From contig WRKK01000197.1 of the NCBI GenBank assembly GCA_009782245.1, positions 1 through 6,080 of the forward strand: 6,080 nt of DNA. Direction: 5' to 3'. The notes below the pieces were generated by a model. It was not told the DNA's origin and did not search any database. It saw only the letters and a program-made list of their open reading frames with translations. Source of the stretch: Defluviitaleaceae bacterium (GTDB lineage Bacteria > Bacillota > Clostridia > Lachnospirales > WQUN01). Position numbers and translations under genes: made by a program. Below, in pieces: positions 4,557 to 6,080 of the stretch (position 1 is the stretch's first letter; every line of letters begins with the position of its first letter).

Positions 4557-5969
4557 CTACGGCAAATAAAACCCGCCAAACCGCACTAAATGGCTGACAA
4601 TAACGGTATCTAATACGTGCGGCTGAATTTCAGTTTGTTGTTCGGCGGCAAATTCTGTTAGCGTTTGCATTAGCCATTGAAACCGTGATAACGCTCTGCC
4701 GTCAATATCTTGCCCTAACGTGATTGTGTTCCAATCGTCGATAAGTAGTTCGCCAGCAAAGGCAAGCGTTATGCCGCCCGAGAATTGGGCAAAATTATTG
4801 GCTAACGCACTAGGTTGATTTTGGTTCATGGCGGCGAAATACAAGCCGCGCGCAATTTCCAAATCGGAGGCGGTAACGTATTCCGCAAAAACGGAATCCC
4901 ATAATTGGCTGTATGCAAAATTGGAATGAAACGCCGCATCCCAAAACTCGCTTGCTCTGCCTTGCAGTTGCAAGCGGCGGAACAGTTCACGGTCTAATGT
5001 GCTGTTGTACACAAAACCGCCGTCGCCGCTAAACACGCCCAAAGCCGCCAGCCGTTCGCCCCAAACGCCCCTTATAGTGGAATCGAGCCCCATAATCGTC
5101 TCCGTAAACAAGTCCGCCAAAGATTCGCCCAAGCCAAAAGCGTGGCCTATCTCGTGAATTGTCGTAAAAACGAACCAAAACTCTAGCCATTCTTGAATTA
5201 TGGCGAGTTCTTCCTGCGGGACGATTGCCAGTAAAAACGGGATTAAATCCGCTTGCATTTCGGCGGCTTGTTCGGCGGTTAGTTGTAATAATTCGGGTGC
5301 AACTTCCGCAACAAGCGGGTCAAAAGCACCAATTATAAACTGTTGCAAAAGGGTATCTTCAAAAGGGACAACATTAACAAAAATGTAGGAATGTTCCGTG
5401 CCAGCGCCGCCAATATAAAGCCCTTCGTAAACGGTAGGGTTTTCGGCGGAAGTTACCGCAAAATGGAAGTACAAATTGTTCAAAATGTTGGTTATATAGC
5501 TTTCGTTAAAAGGCAGCCTTATATTATCGTTTTCAAAACCTTGCCTTACTGCCTGTTGCGCGGCACGTTCTAAAAGTGTATCTATTGTAAAGCCCGTTGT
5601 TTCGCTAAACGGCACATATTCAAAAGTTACAAACTGTGCCTGGTTTTGCCAAAATTCGGTTATATTGGCGACCAAGCTACCGTTAGCCGTTAAATTAGCG
5701 GGTAAAGTTTCCCTATACCGCTCTGCAAGTTCCCACAGCGGAGTAATAATATAACCCTGTTCTTCCTCTTCGTCAGCGGGATTCTGCAACTGTTCTATTA
5801 TATCCGCCGAAATTTGGTTCGCCTGTTGGGTAAACTCCGTAACCCCATGCACAAAACTCTCCTGCGATTCTGGCGTGGCAAGCACCAGCGAACTCACCAA
5901 AACTGCACCACCAATAGGCACACCTGCCACTATCAACAATAGAAAAAATATAGCAAAAAATTTCTTCAC
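4557..5969 (-). CDS. Exported zincin-like putative metalloprotease, family not recognised
   Basis: A 470-residue protein with an N-terminal export or anchor segment (MKKFFAIFFLLLIVAGVPIGG onward, hydrophobic to about 31) and otherwise soluble sequence. The functional clue is TTIHEIGHAFGLGESLADLF: HExxH at residues 272-276 with catalytic Glu273, then G279 and E282. The layout HExxHxxGxxE matches metzincin spacing except that Glu replaces the usual third His or Asp ligand. The nearby acidic ESLADLFTE could instead supply a gluzincin-type ligand. No pro-peptide cysteine switch, repeat or anchor motif is seen; an acidic stretch DEEEEQ lies at 66-71. The start is GTG 5969 with a near-perfect AGGAGG (5977-5982) 7 nt upstream. 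Repeat R4 precedes it in the presumed leader, and its promoter is outside the window. Export and zincin motif are seen; protease activity and substrate are inferred. A catalytically altered or non-protease role is possible. Confidence 0.75.
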   Translation of the reverse strand: MKKFFAIFFLLLIVAGVPIGGAVLVSSLVLATPESQESFVHGVTEFTQQANQISADIIEQLQNPADEEEEQGYIITPLWELAERYRETLPANLTANGSLVANITEFWQNQAQFVTFEYVPFSETTGFTIDTLLERAAQQAVRQGFENDNIRLPFNESYITNILNNLYFHFAVTSAENPTVYEGLYIGGAGTEHSYIFVNVVPFEDTLLQQFIIGAFDPLVAEVAPELLQLTAEQAAEMQADLIPFLLAIVPQEELAIIQEWLEFWFVFTTIHEIGHAFGLGESLADLFTETIMGLDSTIRGVWGERLAALGVFSGDGGFVYNSTLDRELFRRLQLQGRASEFWDAAFHSNFAYSQLWDSVFAEYVTASDLEIARGLYFAAMNQNQPSALANNFAQFSGGITLAFAGELLIDDWNTITLGQDIDGRALSRFQWLMQTLTEFAAEQQTEIQPHVLDTVIVSHLVRFGGFYLP

Positions 5970-5976
5970 GCTGCTA

Positions 5977-5982
5977 CCTCCT
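5977..5982 (-). promoter_or_regulatory. Strong Shine-Dalgarno site of the protease-like gene
   Basis: AGGAGG on the minus strand, 7 nt before GTG 5969. This fixes a non-ATG start that could otherwise be missed and implies efficient translation. Confidence 0.85.
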
Positions 5983-6002
5983 AAAGATTAAAGATAAAAG
6001 AT
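5982..6002. repeat. Three 7-bp tandem units (TAAAGAT-type) between R4 and the ribosome binding site
   Basis: TAAAGAT, TAAAGAT and AAAAGAT occur in a row on the plus strand, directly beside the AAAACCG edge of R4. The same TAAAGATTAAAACCG junction occurs beside R1 on the minus strand (about 163-177), so the AT-rich unit may belong to the repeat element's border. Confidence 0.6.
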
Positions 6003-6003
6003 A

Positions 6004-6080
6004 AAAACCGTGGGCGCCCGCCTGCCGGCGGGCAGGCTGCCCACACCCGCCAGGGCGCTGCCCTGGACCCGCAAGGGAAC
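6004..6080 (-). repeat. Composite hairpin repeat, copy R4 (module C with cassette, B, truncated by window end)
   Basis: Plus-strand order: AAAACCG, left arm GTGGGCG (6010-6016), 20-nt cassette, right arm CTGCCCAC (6037-6044), ACCCGC, hairpin B CAGGGCGCTGCCCTG (6051-6065), GACCCGC, then AAGGGAAC at the window edge, the start of a third module that already differs from AAGGAGCG. Orientation relative to the downstream gene matches R2, so it probably lies in the leader of the protease-like gene. Confidence 0.85.
6017..6036 (-). repeat. 20-nt palindromic cassette, copy 3 (inside the loop of module C of R4)
   Basis: CCCGCCTGCCGGCGGGCAGG on the plus strand is the exact reverse complement of the cassettes at 85-104 and 136-155. 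It splits GTGGGCGCTGCCCAC into GTGGGCG and CTGCCCAC, the same site as copy 2. Confidence 0.85.

Noticed and set aside
77..6080. CRISPR array
   Set aside because: The repeated palindromes are kilobases apart or joined by 6-7 nt linkers; there are no regularly spaced unique spacers and no cas genes.

Overview
Five protein-coding genes all lie on the minus strand, so transcription runs from high to low coordinates. They are separated by GC-rich palindromic repeat elements in moderate-GC DNA. The window suggests a Gram-positive (monoderm) anaerobe, most likely a Clostridia-type member of the Bacillota. The reasons are strong AGGAGG-like ribosome binding sites, GTG starts, consensus sigma-A promoters, and a Sec-secreted surface protein anchored by a C-terminal membrane helix with a basic tail. 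Intergenic repeats of the GGGCGCTGCCC-ACACCCGC style also occur in many gut Clostridia. The lineage is an inference; nothing here is a phylogenetic marker except nth.

In transcription order: (1) 5969-4557 encodes a secreted or membrane-tethered protein with a zincin motif (HEIGH...E), of no family I can name. (2) 4430-3795 encodes endonuclease III (Nth) with all catalytic and iron-sulfur residues. (3) 3756-3463, 38 bp after nth, encodes a 97-residue two-CxxC zinc-ribbon protein of unknown function. (4) After a 301-bp gap with two good promoters, 3161-2400 encodes an ABC transporter ATPase of the LolD/MacB/FtsE class. (5) 2467-179 overlaps the ATPase gene by 68 bp and encodes a 762-residue surface protein with about five CARDB/COG1361-like beta-sandwich domains. 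Genes 4 and 5 form one operon. Its permease is not in this window and would be expected beyond position 1 or elsewhere.

The most unusual content is intergenic. Four copies of a composite repeat (77-169, 3184-3256, 4464-4535, 6004-6080+) are built from up to three hairpin modules joined by a GCGGGT/ACCCGC linker. A second 20-nt palindromic cassette, CCTGCCCGCCGGCAGGCGGG, is inserted cleanly into these hairpins three times, at two different sites. One repeat copy forms almost the whole predicted 5' leader of the ABC operon, starting where transcription should start. Two copies extend the open frames of nth and the ATPase upstream and would mislead an automatic start call.

No tRNA, rRNA, CRISPR array, transposase or prophage gene is visible.
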